Notes under the pieces: generated by a model | What the model saw: the letters and a program-made list of their open reading frames with translations, nothing else | What the model was told of the DNA's origin: nothing | Database searches by the model: none | Made by a program: the position numbers and the translations under genes | Shown: piece after piece, positions 1-7,031 of the stretch | Numbering within the stretch: the first letter of the stretch is position 1 | Layout of the letters: every line of letters starts with the position of its first letter | DNA from: Bacteroidales bacterium | GTDB lineage: Bacteria; Bacteroidota; Bacteroidia; Bacteroidales; UBA10428 | Assembly: GCA_016926235.1 (NCBI GenBank) | Contig: JAFGOZ010000518.1 | Location: 1 to 12,906 of the forward strand | DNA: 12,906 nucleotides | Reading direction: 5' to 3'

Positions 1-1
1 G

Positions 2-145
2 GAGAATGCCTGGCTGGTGGGCAAGATCTCACCCAGGATGGTGATGCAGGCAGTGAAAAGTGAGTTCTGGAGCAATACCCTGGCCCGTTACAAGAACAAA
101 TATAAGGCATGGGCCAACTTTCCCGAGGATCCGGGTCTGAATTGA
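2..145 (+). CDS. C-terminal end of an unidentified protein (cut by window edge)
   Basis: An open frame enters from the left edge and ends at TGA 143-145, giving the last 47 residues of a protein. The visible tail reads WLVGKISPRMVMQAV, then a basic, aromatic stretch (RYKNKYKAW), and ends PEDPGLN. The codon use and GC-rich composition look like real coding sequence and match the genes that follow. I do not recognise the family. No membrane segment is visible in this piece. The next gene starts 94 bp downstream, and the AT-rich gap between them (TTTAAATATTT near 200-210) could separate two transcription units. Confidence 0.5.
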   Translation, partial: ENAWLVGKISPRMVMQAVKSEFWSNTLARYKNKYKAWANFPEDPGLN

Positions 146-239
146 TGCCACATGGTTGATCCACCCACCAGAATCCTTTCTCTATTTGAACCCTCCTTAT
201 TTAAATATTTCGGAGTGTTCATTATAAAGACATCCCCAA

Positions 240-887
240 ATGATAAATGAGACCGGCACATTTACAGACCCATCGGACGGAAGAGTCTACAGAACAGTAA
301 AAATAGGCAGGCAGATCTGGATGGCTGAAAACCTTGATGCAGAGAAATATCGCAATGGAGATCTCATAGCAAACAGGAAAGGCAAGAATGAATGGGGTAA
401 ATCAGAGGCAGGTGCCTGGTGTTTTTATGACAATAAGGCCAAGAATGAAGAGACTTATGGCAAATTATATAACTGGTTTGCTGTCAGTGATCTCCGAGGT
501 CTGGCTCCGGATGGATGGCATATTCCCACCGATGATGAATGGAAGGAACTGGAAATTTACCTGGGGTTGGGTAAGGCTGATGCGGGTTACAGGGGATGGC
601 GTGGAAGCGATATAGGAGGTAAGCTGAAAGAGACCGGAACAATGCACTGGTGTGGACCCAATACAGGGGCAACCAATGAAAGTGGTTTCACAGCCCGTCC
701 AGGGGGCTATCGCGATATCGACGGATTTTTCTACGTCCTTGGTTATGGTGGTTACTGGTGGTCAGCCTCTGAACATACTGAATATATAGTCTGGTACAGA
801 TCTCTATATCATACATATAGCAAAATACACCGTACTGACAGTTATGCAGGAGATGGTTTTTCGGTTCGTTGTATCAGGAATTACTGA
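240..887 (+). CDS. FISUMP-domain protein (Fib_succ_major paralogous domain)
   Basis: This 215-residue protein consists almost entirely of one Fibrobacter succinogenes major paralogous (FISUMP) domain. The family is widespread in Bacteroidota and Fibrobacteres and its function is poorly defined; members are often secreted or surface-attached. Diagnostic parts are visible: the opening Y-x-TVKIG-x-Q-WMAENL-type block (residues 17-33), a YGKLYNWFAV block (73-82), GWHIPTDDEW (92-101), a YWWSASE block (about 172-178), and the closing FSVRCIR (207-213). I see no signal peptide or lipobox at the chosen ATG, which is unusual for the family. An in-frame TAA at 225-227 blocks any upstream start, so the domain is either cytoplasmic here or has lost its leader. 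It converges on the GmhB-like gene, with 12 bp between the stop codons. The family call is firm; the role is unknown. Confidence 0.85.
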   Translation: MINETGTFTDPSDGRVYRTVKIGRQIWMAENLDAEKYRNGDLIANRKGKNEWGKSEAGAWCFYDNKAKNEETYGKLYNWFAVSDLRGLAPDGWHIPTDDEWKELEIYLGLGKADAGYRGWRGSDIGGKLKETGTMHWCGPNTGATNESGFTARPGGYRDIDGFFYVLGYGGYWWSASEHTEYIVWYRSLYHTYSKIHRTDSYAGDGFSVRCIRNY

Positions 888-899
888 TCTTCAGTTGCG

Positions 900-1385
900 C
901 TATTTGATCCGCTCCACCACCTCCATCAGATTTCCGTTGGAGGGAGCCAGAATGGAGGGAATGCCGGCCGCTACTCCCGCTTCCATGTCCCGCTCAGAAT
1001 CACCGATGAAATAAGAGACCGCAGGATCGATCCCGAATCGCGCAAGCGCTTTTTCGAGCAGCAGGGGTAATGGCTTCCGGCAAAGGCAGTTCTCGTTTTC
1101 CGAATGGTGTGGACAGTAGTAGATCTCATCCAGGTGGATCCCTTCCTTCCGCAAATCCTCCTGTATATAACGGTGCACCCGTTCCACGTTCTCCCTGGTG
1201 TTCTGGCCCGTGCTGATGCCTCCCTGGTTGGTGATCACAATGAGCATGTAACCCCTTTTACTGAAAACGGACAGTGCTCCGGTCACACCCGGGTTCAGGA
1301 TCATCTCTTCTTCTTTTGTGATATAATAATGGGTGCTGTTGTCGCACAGCACCCCGTCGCGGTCCAGGAATATGGCTTTTTTCAT
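900..1385 (-). CDS. gmhB: HAD-superfamily phosphatase, D-glycero-manno-heptose 1,7-bisphosphate phosphatase type
   Basis: From the ATG at 1385 this is a 161-residue cytoplasmic HAD phosphatase. Motif I is FLDRDGV (D8, D10), motif II is ITNQ (T52), the motif III lysine lies in CRKP (K104), and motif IV is GDSERDMEAG (D129, D133). A zinc loop with C91, H93, C100 and C102 is the mark of the GmhB/HisB-N group. GmhB removes the C7 phosphate from heptose 1,7-bisphosphate during ADP-heptose synthesis for LPS or surface glycans. The frame is open further upstream: ATGs at 1454 and 1445 lie just after the rhomboid stop (1459), and the frame runs on to 1556 inside the rhomboid gene. I prefer 1385 because family members begin at MKKAIFLDRDG and GGCAGGGAG directly precedes it, but 1454 (4 bp after the rhomboid stop) is possible and would add 23 residues. 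It is probably co-transcribed with the rhomboid gene. A related sugar or imidazole-glycerol phosphatase is possible. Confidence 0.82.
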   Translation of the reverse strand: MKKAIFLDRDGVLCDNSTHYYITKEEEMILNPGVTGALSVFSKRGYMLIVITNQGGISTGQNTRENVERVHRYIQEDLRKEGIHLDEIYYCPHHSENENCLCRKPLPLLLEKALARFGIDPAVSYFIGDSERDMEAGVAAGIPSILAPSNGNLMEVVERIK

Positions 1386-1458
1386 CTCCCTGCCGGTTTT
1401 TCCTGACTGGGGCTGACTGCTCATGGGTTTCAGGGGATCTTCCATTTTCTTCATTGCT

Positions 1459-2076
1459 TCAATTGAAAAGGTTATCCAGAAACACCCGGAACATTCCCGG
1501 TTCAAGCAACAGAGGGAAAAGAAAACCCACAACCGCACCCCAGAAGTGGGCGGCATGGTTGATATTGTCTTTGCTGCGGCGGCTCATGTAGTTGGAATAA
1601 ATCAGGTAAATGATGCCGAAGACGATCCCGGGGATGGGCAGCACCGCATAGAAATAGATCTTCTGAAGGGGGGCAAAGAAGATATAGGTGAACAGGATGG
1701 CGGAGACCGCACCGGATGCGCCTACCGCACTGTAGGCTTCCTCGTTGCGATATCGGATGACCGTGCTGAGGGTGGAAAGCACAATGCTGACCAGGTACAG
1801 GAGGATGTACATGAAGGTCGCCGAGAAGATCACCCCTTCCTGCTGGAGCTCATGGAAGATCCTTTCGATGGCCGTTCCGAAATAATAGAACACCAGCATG
1901 TTGATGATCAGGTGCACATAATCGGCATGCAAAAAAGCGTGTGTGAAGATCCTGTAATACTGCCGGTTATGCACCAGGCGATAGGGTGATAGGTCGAACC
2001 GGTATAAAAGCGGCCTGTAACGAAAGGCAACAATGGAAACGAGCGAGGTCACGATAACAATAATAAGGGTGATCAC
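1459..2076 (-). CDS. Rhomboid-family intramembrane serine protease
   Basis: This 205-residue integral inner-membrane protein cleaves transmembrane substrates within the bilayer. The rhomboid signature is complete: an H-x-H-N block (FTHAFLHADYVHLIINM, residues 44-60), the catalytic serine in GASG (S121) and the catalytic histidine in AHFWG (H177). Hydrophobic segments are visible at about 1-18, 53-68, 83-103, 117-135, 143-162 and 176-192, consistent with the six-helix core and no extra cytoplasmic domain. The start is GTG (2074-2076) and overlaps the TGA of the upstream holA remnant (GTGA), which implies translational coupling in the intact ancestral operon. The GmhB-like gene follows immediately. 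The substrate cannot be deduced. Family confidence is high. Confidence 0.9.
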   Translation of the reverse strand: MITLIIVIVTSLVSIVAFRYRPLLYRFDLSPYRLVHNRQYYRIFTHAFLHADYVHLIINMLVFYYFGTAIERIFHELQQEGVIFSATFMYILLYLVSIVLSTLSTVIRYRNEEAYSAVGASGAVSAILFTYIFFAPLQKIYFYAVLPIPGIVFGIIYLIYSNYMSRRSKDNINHAAHFWGAVVGFLFPLLLEPGMFRVFLDNLFN

Positions 2077-2300
2077 AGTTGAAGGATTTTAAAGATCAGT
2101 TCACGCAGGAGCTCTCCCTCCGGGGTGGTATCTCCCCCGTATCCTTTGGAGCGCATATCATATTCACGGAGCAGCGAAATGATATCCACTATCTTACGGG
2201 CAGGGTAACAGCGGGTGGCCGATTCATATTCCCGGACGAAGTAGGGATTTACTTTCAGGGTGGATGCCACGTTCTTACTGGAGCGCTTTGTTCCAACCGT
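2073..2300 (-). pseudogene. holA: C-terminal remnant of DNA polymerase III delta subunit (clamp loader)
   Basis: About 70 codons ending at TGA 2073-2075 match the extreme C-terminus of Bacteroidota HolA. Visible signatures are NVASTLKVNPYFVREYE, YPARKIVDIISLLREYD, SKGYG and a final GELLRELIFKIL block. Intact HolA is about 340 residues; here the homology starts near position 2300 and everything upstream (the ATPase-like and lid domains) is missing. A TGA lies in this frame just before the ATG at 2336, so no longer product is possible. Directly upstream, in other frames, is the start of an AMP nucleosidase gene. holA is normally essential, so an intact copy should exist elsewhere, or this region is misassembled. 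The remnant retains the overlapping junction with the rhomboid gene. Confidence 0.8.
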
Positions 2301-2488
2301 CGATCCAGTCCGAACTGGCCGTGGCCATGGCCACATTCATGTCGACAATTTTCGTCCCTCGGATGGTAACGAACAAGATCCATATAGCTCTGGAAATTGG
2401 TCAGGAGGATATGTTTGCCAAAATCCTCCAGGCGGGTTCCCGTATAGCGGGGCAGCCAGTTTTCGATGATCTCCTGTTTCGTTTTCAT
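2300..2488 (-). pseudogene. amn: N-terminal fragment of AMP nucleosidase
   Basis: The ATG at 2488 opens a frame of 77 codons whose first ~38 residues (MKTKQEIIENWLPRYTGT, then FGKHILLTNF, SYMDL) match the start of Bacteroidota-type AMP nucleosidase. That enzyme splits AMP into adenine and ribose 5-phosphate and is about 250-260 residues long. After about position 2375 the similarity stops. The frame continues as unlikely, His- and Arg-rich sequence, while the neighbouring frame reads a plausible but unidentified FVTIRGTKIVDMNVAMAT... segment that ends WNKALQ-stop near 2289. No purine-binding or catalytic region is present, so this cannot be a working enzyme. The start codon lies 56 bp from the divergent HsdR_N-like gene, so the ancestral promoter region appears intact. 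Loss of a segment spanning the rest of amn and most of holA would explain the arrangement. Confidence 0.65.
2321..2334. repeat. 14-bp perfect palindrome inside the amn/holA junction
   Basis: GTGGCCATGGCCAC reads identically on both strands. It lies in the stretch where neither amn nor holA similarity can be followed, with a further GGCC immediately to its left. It may be chance in GC-rich sequence or may mark the rearrangement point. Confidence 0.5.
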
Positions 2489-2544
2489 GTTGTTTTACTC
2501 AAAAGGATTAACTTGAAACCGGGGCAGTAAAGATACGAGCATCT

Positions 2545-2997
2545 ATGCAAAAACTAAACCTTCCTGTATATGATTTCCGGACCCGGGTGGAGGGGAATAA
2601 ACTATACGTGCTTGATATCTTCAGGAAGTGTAACGTGCAGTTTACCCAGGAGGAGGAGGTGCGCCAGCGCTTCGCTCGTTACCTGGTGGAGGAGAAAGGG
2701 TACCCTGCCTCGCTGATCCTTACCGAGCATACCCTGAAGCTCAACAATATGGTGCGTTGCTGCGACATCCTGGTCCACCGTCCAGCCAGGATCCCGGCTG
2801 CGCTGGTGGAGTGTAAGTCGCCTTCGATAAAGATCAGCAGGGAGACCTTCGACCAGGCAGACCGCTACAACATGGTCTTCAGGGTCCGCTACCTAATAAT
2901 AACCAATGGACTAAAGCATTACTGCTGCTATATTGATTTAGAACAACGGAAGATACGCTACTTGGATGCGATCCCTGCCTTTGATGAACTGGTCTGA
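2545..2997 (+). CDS. Orphan type I restriction HsdR N-terminal (HSDR_N) domain protein
   Basis: This 150-residue protein is a stand-alone HsdR-N nuclease-like domain, a known Bacteroidota family usually encoded next to holA. A PD-(D/E)xK-type core is visible: an acidic helix (EEEVRQRF, residues 36-43), D74 in RCCDILV, and E89-C-K91 in LVECKSP, followed by a conserved DQADRYNM helix and YLIITNGLKHYCC strand. There is no helicase motor domain, no HsdM or HsdS partner nearby, and at this length it is full-size for the family, not a truncated HsdR. A role in restriction is therefore unlikely; its true function is unknown. It is transcribed divergently from the amn fragment across 56 bp. It is the last GC-rich gene before the composition drops sharply. 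Confidence 0.8.
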   Translation: MQKLNLPVYDFRTRVEGNKLYVLDIFRKCNVQFTQEEEVRQRFARYLVEEKGYPASLILTEHTLKLNNMVRCCDILVHRPARIPAALVECKSPSIKISRETFDQADRYNMVFRVRYLIITNGLKHYCCYIDLEQRKIRYLDAIPAFDELV

Positions 2998-3557
2998 GCA
3001 AAGAAATTCCGTCATTAGCAAGCCTGATGGAAAGACCCGGCTCTAAACTGTGCTTGATTGAATGGCAAGAATCCGCCTACCTTTGACGAAATATATAATT
3101 ATGTGTGTCAATTATCTGATGTTATTGATATAAGTAGAGGCTGTCACCACAGAATAGATCTTCATAAAAATATATTTCTTTTAATAAAATCCCCATTTCA
3201 CAAGGAATTGAGAGGCATTCACACAATAAATCCCCTTAATTTTTCTGAATAGTGTTCATATGAATTAAGGAAACTGGTTCTGATCAAATAGATTGTATCT
3301 TTATTAATACTTTTTCGTAATAGAAGCTAAATTAGACAATATATTGATGTTCTGTAGCATGATTCGGTCTTGAGTTTCTGAATTTGTTTATTTGGGACTT
3401 CAAAACTTAATTTAAAGAAGAAGGATAGGTCATGTTAGAGAAGATTTCTTGTCTGCCCGGTCAATGTGATTGACAAAGCGAAGCTGTATCCAATCGAGTC
3501 AGGTGCATCAATTCTAATAACAGGAATGCCTAACTTTACATCCCAATCCAAGAAATC
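2998..3557. other. 560-bp gene-free stretch leading into the polysaccharide locus
   Basis: No convincing gene is present. A 64-codon TTG-started frame (3058-3252) has no recognisable similarity. Base composition falls sharply to AT-rich within the first ~100 bp, so a junction between ancestral chromosome and acquired locus probably lies near 3000-3100. Visible elements are an 8-bp inverted repeat CCTTAATT/AATTAAGG (3234-3241 and 3263-3270, 21-nt loop, no T-tract), two weak matches to the Bacteroidota -7 box TAnnTTTG (TATCTTTA at 3296-3303 and TAACTTTA at 3531-3538, both lacking a good -33 box), and a dyad at 3460-3474. The transcript leader of the export operon probably starts here. Confidence 0.55.
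3460..3474. promoter_or_regulatory. Candidate operator dyad upstream of the export operon
   Basis: GTCAAT-GTG-ATTGAC is an inverted repeat with 6-bp perfect arms and a 3-bp spacer, 84 bp before the wza-like start codon. Size and position suit a dimeric regulator site, but no regulator gene is present in the window and the site could be fortuitous. Confidence 0.3.
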
Positions 3558-4358
3558 ATGAAGACCAATAAACGAGTTTATACTAAATTCTTAAATCTTC
3601 AACTACTTATTGCGACAATCGTTGCTTTTAGCCTGCTGAATTCATGCGTCACATCTAGTAAGATAACCTACTTGCAGGAGTATAGTACAAGTGAATACCC
3701 AACCGAATCCGTTACTCCGGAAAATTACCGGCTTCAGCCAAACGATAACATATTTATCAGGGTTACCACACCAGATCCTGAACGATCCGCATTGTTCAAT
3801 ACTGTGACAGCAGGAGCCGGATCAATCGGCCATACAGAACAGTCAGTTGATCTTTTATCATATACTGTAAATCTAGACGGCACTGTTGATATTCCATATA
3901 TTGGTGCAGTACCGGTAGCGGGTAAAACTATTCAGGAAACAAGAGTACTCTTAGAGATGGCGCTTTCTGATTACGTTACTGATGTGGCTATCACGGTAAA
4001 ACTGGTAAATAATTATGTAAGTATCCTTGGAGAAGTAAATCGTCCTGGACGATATCCCATCTACAAAGAGCATTTGAATATATTCCAGGCTCTGGCTATG
4101 GCAGGAGATATGGCAAATTACAGTAACCGCTACAGAGTGAGTTTAGTGCGACAGACCCCTTATGGTGTTGTCGTCAAGGAATTTAATCTTACAGATAAAA
4201 AGCTAGTAAATTCGGAATTCTTTCATGTGATGCCCAATGACGTGATCTATGCCCAGCCGATGAAAGGAAAATTCTTTGGGATGTCACAATTCCCATATTC
4301 TGTGATACTGAGTACAATTACTACATTCCTTCTCGTTTTGAACTATATCCAAAAATAA
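3558..4358 (+). CDS. wza: Wza-type polysaccharide export outer-membrane lipoprotein
   Basis: This 266-residue lipoprotein belongs to the polysaccharide export (OPX) family that forms the outer-membrane channel for capsule or exopolysaccharide. A basic N-terminus and hydrophobic segment (residues 11-26) lead to the lipobox LNSC, with lipidated C30. The Poly_export domain begins at YRLQPNDNIFIRV (57-69) and includes a VDIPYIGAVPVAGKT block; an SLBB domain follows with VSILGEVNRPGRYPIY and an FQALAMAGD block (about 153-182). The last ~20 residues (FPYSVILSTITTFLLVLNYI) form a hydrophobic C-terminal helix typical of the shorter Bacteroidota members. The tyrosine kinase gene follows after 3 bp, so the two are surely co-transcribed and act as a pair, with the kinase in the inner membrane and this protein in the outer. 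The ATG at 3558 is the only start that gives the signal peptide. Confidence 0.92.
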   Translation: MKTNKRVYTKFLNLQLLIATIVAFSLLNSCVTSSKITYLQEYSTSEYPTESVTPENYRLQPNDNIFIRVTTPDPERSALFNTVTAGAGSIGHTEQSVDLLSYTVNLDGTVDIPYIGAVPVAGKTIQETRVLLEMALSDYVTDVAITVKLVNNYVSILGEVNRPGRYPIYKEHLNIFQALAMAGDMANYSNRYRVSLVRQTPYGVVVKEFNLTDKKLVNSEFFHVMPNDVIYAQPMKGKFFGMSQFPYSVILSTITTFLLVLNYIQK

Positions 4359-4361
4359 GAT

Positions 4362-6710
4362 ATGAACCAGAAATCTATAATAGAAAACCGACGAAGCCAG
4401 TCCGGACAATCTGATATGATAAACATCCGGAAGCTGTTTTTTATGATATTCAGTAACTGGTACTATTTCGTCATGGGCCTAGCGATTGCCATCGTAGCAG
4501 CATACTTCTATAATAAATATACTATACCTGTATATAGAGTTACTACGAAAATTTTAATAGAAGAAGAAAACAATGCAAAAATACCGGGTGTAGACAATAC
4601 TATGTTAGAAGGATTTAGGCTTGGTTCTGGAAATCGAAATATTGAAAACCAAATCACCATTCTCTCTTCGAGAACCCTGCTACGCAAAACCCTTTCAGAA
4701 TTGCCTTTTGATATCGATTGTTATAAAAAGGGATTATTCAAGAAGGTCTCCTATTATCCATTAGATCCAATCAGACTTGTACCTGGTGAAGAAGGTATCT
4801 TGCCTTACGACATTGAATTCATTTTTCAGTACTATGAGGGGAATGTTTTTAATCTTTCGACCAATCCCAGATCTGAAATCAAGCTTGACACATTTATGTC
4901 CTTCGGCCAGATTGTTTCAACAAGCAGAGGATCGTTTACAATACTTCCCTATCCTGAGATGGAGGATGTTTATAAATCCAAACTAAAAATATTTTTTAAA
5001 TTTAATGATCAGAGGACGCTCTTGGAGAATTACCGAGGAAGGTTGATTGTTCAGGAAATGTCTAAGGACGGAACAATCATCGAAATAAGCCTGAAAGGTA
5101 CCAATAAAGTGAAAGACAAGATATTTCTTGACAAGCTTATTGAGGTATACATGACTAGCAACCTTGAAAAGAAAAATCATGAGGCAAACCGGATTATTGA
5201 ATTTATTAATGCACAGTTAGTTGATGTATCGGATTCCCTGGCAATTACAGAAAACCAACTCCAGGAATTTCGTTCAAGGAACATGATAATGGATGTCTCT
5301 GCACAAGCACAGCAGATCATTGACCAGGCTGTAGTTCTTGAGAATGAAAAAGCAAAGTTGACTCTGGAATCAAACTACTATGAATATCTTGATGGATATC
5401 TATCCAAGGAGAATAATCAGGAAGTCCCGATTTCACCTGCAACCATGGGGATTGAAGATCCCCTGTTGGCAAGGCTGATGCAAGAACTGGCAGGTCTGCA
5501 GGCAGAGTATTTTAGTGGTGGTATCGGTGAAAAAAGCCCTGTTCAGACACAACTTGAAACCAGAATAAAAAATACCAAGCAAAGCCTCAGGGAAACTCTA
5601 CAGGGGATCAAGTTAGCAAATCGGATGGCACTTGAAGAAAACAATCAACAGATCAACGAACTCAATGCCCAGGCATCCGGGTTACCTGTGAAAGAGAGAC
5701 AATTATTAGGGATTGAAAGAAAATTCAACCTGAATAACGTATTGTATACTTTCCTGCTTCAGAAACGCGCCGAGGCACAGATCCAGAAAGCATCAAACAG
5801 ACCAGATAATGAACTTGTTGATCCTGCTGAAGCAGATTTAGTACCATTTGCTCCTAATAGAATGATGATTTACCTGTTAGCTTTATTAATGGGTTTAGGA
5901 GTTCCCCTACTATGTTTGATCTTGGTTGACGCTATCAATAATAAAGTGTCTTCTGAAGAAGATGTAAAGACAATGACACAGGTTCCGATTGTAGGATATA
6001 TTCCTCATAGCAGGTTAAGTTATAATACAGTTGTCCTTAACGAGCCTCAATCAAGAATTGCTGAATCATTCAGAAGTTTGAGAGCACGAATGGAGTTTTT
6101 CACAAAGGAGACACATTGTCCCGTCATACTTGTAACATCCTCAATGCCAAGTGAAGGAAAAACATTTATAGCCATAAATCTGGCATCGGCTTACAGTTTA
6201 GCAGGGAAAAGAACCCTATTAATAGGATTTGATTTAAGGCGACCGGATCTTTCGAAAAGTTTCGATTTGGATGGAGAGATCGGATTATCAACTTATCTAA
6301 TTGGGAAAAGCGGTCTAGAAAGAATTATTTACCAAACAAGTTATCAAGACCTTTATATTATTCCATCCGGACCTGTACCTCCAAATCCTGCAGAATTGTC
6401 ATCATCCGATAAAACAAGAAATTTATTTCTAAGCCTGAAAAATAAATTTGATTTCATTATTGTTGATAGTGCGCCTATTGGAGCCGTTTCAGATAATTAT
6501 CCAGTTGCAACTTTGGCCGATGCAACTCTGATATTGGTGAGGCATAATCAAACAAATAAGAAAGCCCTTGGTGCAACCCTTTTGGATATACAAGCTATCG
6601 GAGTTAATGGTTTGAGCCTTCTGATCAATGATTTCAGATCAGGGAGAAATTCATATAGTTATGCATATAGTTATAAGTATAAATATAAAAATCAAAAAGA
6701 CAAGCAATAG
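4362..6710 (+). CDS. wzc: Wzc-type polysaccharide co-polymerase fused to BY-kinase
   Basis: This 782-residue inner-membrane protein controls polysaccharide chain length and export and autophosphorylates on tyrosine. In order it has a cytoplasmic N-terminus, TM1 (about 33-50), a Wzz domain, a long periplasmic coiled-coil region with GNVR-type end, TM2 (about 501-522), and a C-terminal BY-kinase domain. The kinase has Walker A SSMPSEGKT (K600, T601), Walker A' GFDLRRP (D624) and Walker B FIIVDSAP (D702). The tail carries a tyrosine cluster (SYSYAYSYKYKYK, six tyrosines), the usual autophosphorylation site; cycling of its phosphorylation controls oligomer state. It is full length and appears intact. 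It lies 3 bp after wza. Past its stop the locus is interrupted by non-coding sequence and an IS element, so any partner phosphatase or downstream genes are separated from it. Confidence 0.93.
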   Translation: MNQKSIIENRRSQSGQSDMINIRKLFFMIFSNWYYFVMGLAIAIVAAYFYNKYTIPVYRVTTKILIEEENNAKIPGVDNTMLEGFRLGSGNRNIENQITILSSRTLLRKTLSELPFDIDCYKKGLFKKVSYYPLDPIRLVPGEEGILPYDIEFIFQYYEGNVFNLSTNPRSEIKLDTFMSFGQIVSTSRGSFTILPYPEMEDVYKSKLKIFFKFNDQRTLLENYRGRLIVQEMSKDGTIIEISLKGTNKVKDKIFLDKLIEVYMTSNLEKKNHEANRIIEFINAQLVDVSDSLAITENQLQEFRSRNMIMDVSAQAQQIIDQAVVLENEKAKLTLESNYYEYLDGYLSKENNQEVPISPATMGIEDPLLARLMQELAGLQAEYFSGGIGEKSPVQTQLETRIKNTKQSLRETLQGIKLANRMALEENNQQINELNAQASGLPVKERQLLGIERKFNLNNVLYTFLLQKRAEAQIQKASNRPDNELVDPAEADLVPFAPNRMMIYLLALLMGLGVPLLCLILVDAINNKVSSEEDVKTMTQVPIVGYIPHSRLSYNTVVLNEPQSRIAESFRSLRARMEFFTKETHCPVILVTSSMPSEGKTFIAINLASAYSLAGKRTLLIGFDLRRPDLSKSFDLDGEIGLSTYLIGKSGLERIIYQTSYQDLYIIPSGPVPPNPAELSSSDKTRNLFLSLKNKFDFIIVDSAPIGAVSDNYPVATLADATLILVRHNQTNKKALGATLLDIQAIGVNGLSLLINDFRSGRNSYSYAYSYKYKYKNQKDKQ

Positions 6711-6711
6711 T

Positions 6712-6723
6712 ACTCCTTTATAC
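6712..6723 (+). repeat. 12-bp repeat, copy 1
   Basis: ACTCCTTTATAC starts 2 bp after the wzc stop codon. Its exact reverse complement is at 6967-6978, and a partial copy in the same orientation lies at 7032-7041. Confidence 0.6.
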
Positions 6724-6817
6724 TTTTTTCTTGATCATCTGATATATAATTCAACATTGAGCTATGATTCTCCTAATAATTAATGGATTTCGATTTATAT
6801 GGGCGTATTTATATCGG

Positions 6818-6831
6818 ACAACATATGTTGT
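6818..6831. repeat. 14-bp perfect palindrome
   Basis: ACAACATATGTTGT is fully self-complementary. It could be a protein-binding site or a short cruciform. It lies about 108 bp after the wzc stop, within the interval bounded by repeat copies 1 and 2. Confidence 0.5.
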
Positions 6832-6841
6832 TCAACCTCTC

Positions 6842-6868
6842 GCAGCAATAGCAGTCCACCATTGCTGC
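6842..6868. repeat. Stem-loop, 8-bp stem and 11-nt loop
   Basis: GCAGCAAT and ATTGCTGC pair perfectly around an 11-nt loop. No T-tract follows, so it is not a standard terminator. It lies in the GC-richer island of the intergenic region. Confidence 0.45.
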
Positions 6869-6966
6869 TGATCTAGTCGCCAGTGAAGCTGAGTTCAATT
6901 TTTTTGTTTGATAATGGAAAAAGCTCGAGAGATAATGGGATAGTCTTAAAATAATTCTATATCCTT

Positions 6967-6980
6967 GTATAAAGGAGTGA
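6967..6980 (-). repeat. 12-bp repeat, copy 2 (inverted)
   Basis: GTATAAAGGAGT is the perfect reverse complement of copy 1, 243 bp away. The overlapping AAAGGAGTGA (6971-6980) is also a perfect 10-bp inverted match to TCACTCCTTT at 7032-7041, with 51 bp between them, too far apart for a terminator hairpin. Confidence 0.6.
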
Positions 6981-7031
6981 GAGTTATTAAAACCTTTAAT
7001 TTAATGATATTTCAGCACTTTCAAGGAACAA

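Noticed and set aside
1386..1556. N-terminal extension of the GmhB-like protein
   Set aside because: Much of it overlaps the rhomboid coding region, and family members begin at MKKAIFLDRDG; a start at 1454 remains possible but less likely.
1423..1989. Long plus-strand frame of 188 codons
   Set aside because: It is antisense to the rhomboid and GmhB-like genes, both with complete catalytic motifs; its His-, Asp- and Gly-rich translation is a typical shadow.
2264..2530. Plus-strand frame across the amn/holA remnant
   Set aside because: The recognisable protein similarity in this interval is on the minus strand; the plus-strand translation matches no family.
2545..2997. Truncated type I restriction system or defence gene
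   Set aside because: The length is normal for the stand-alone HSDR_N family of Bacteroidota, and no hsdM, hsdS or helicase domain is adjacent.
3058..3252. 64-codon frame with TTG start in the gap before wza
   Set aside because: No start signal, no recognisable family, and it lies in AT-rich sequence where such frames occur by chance.
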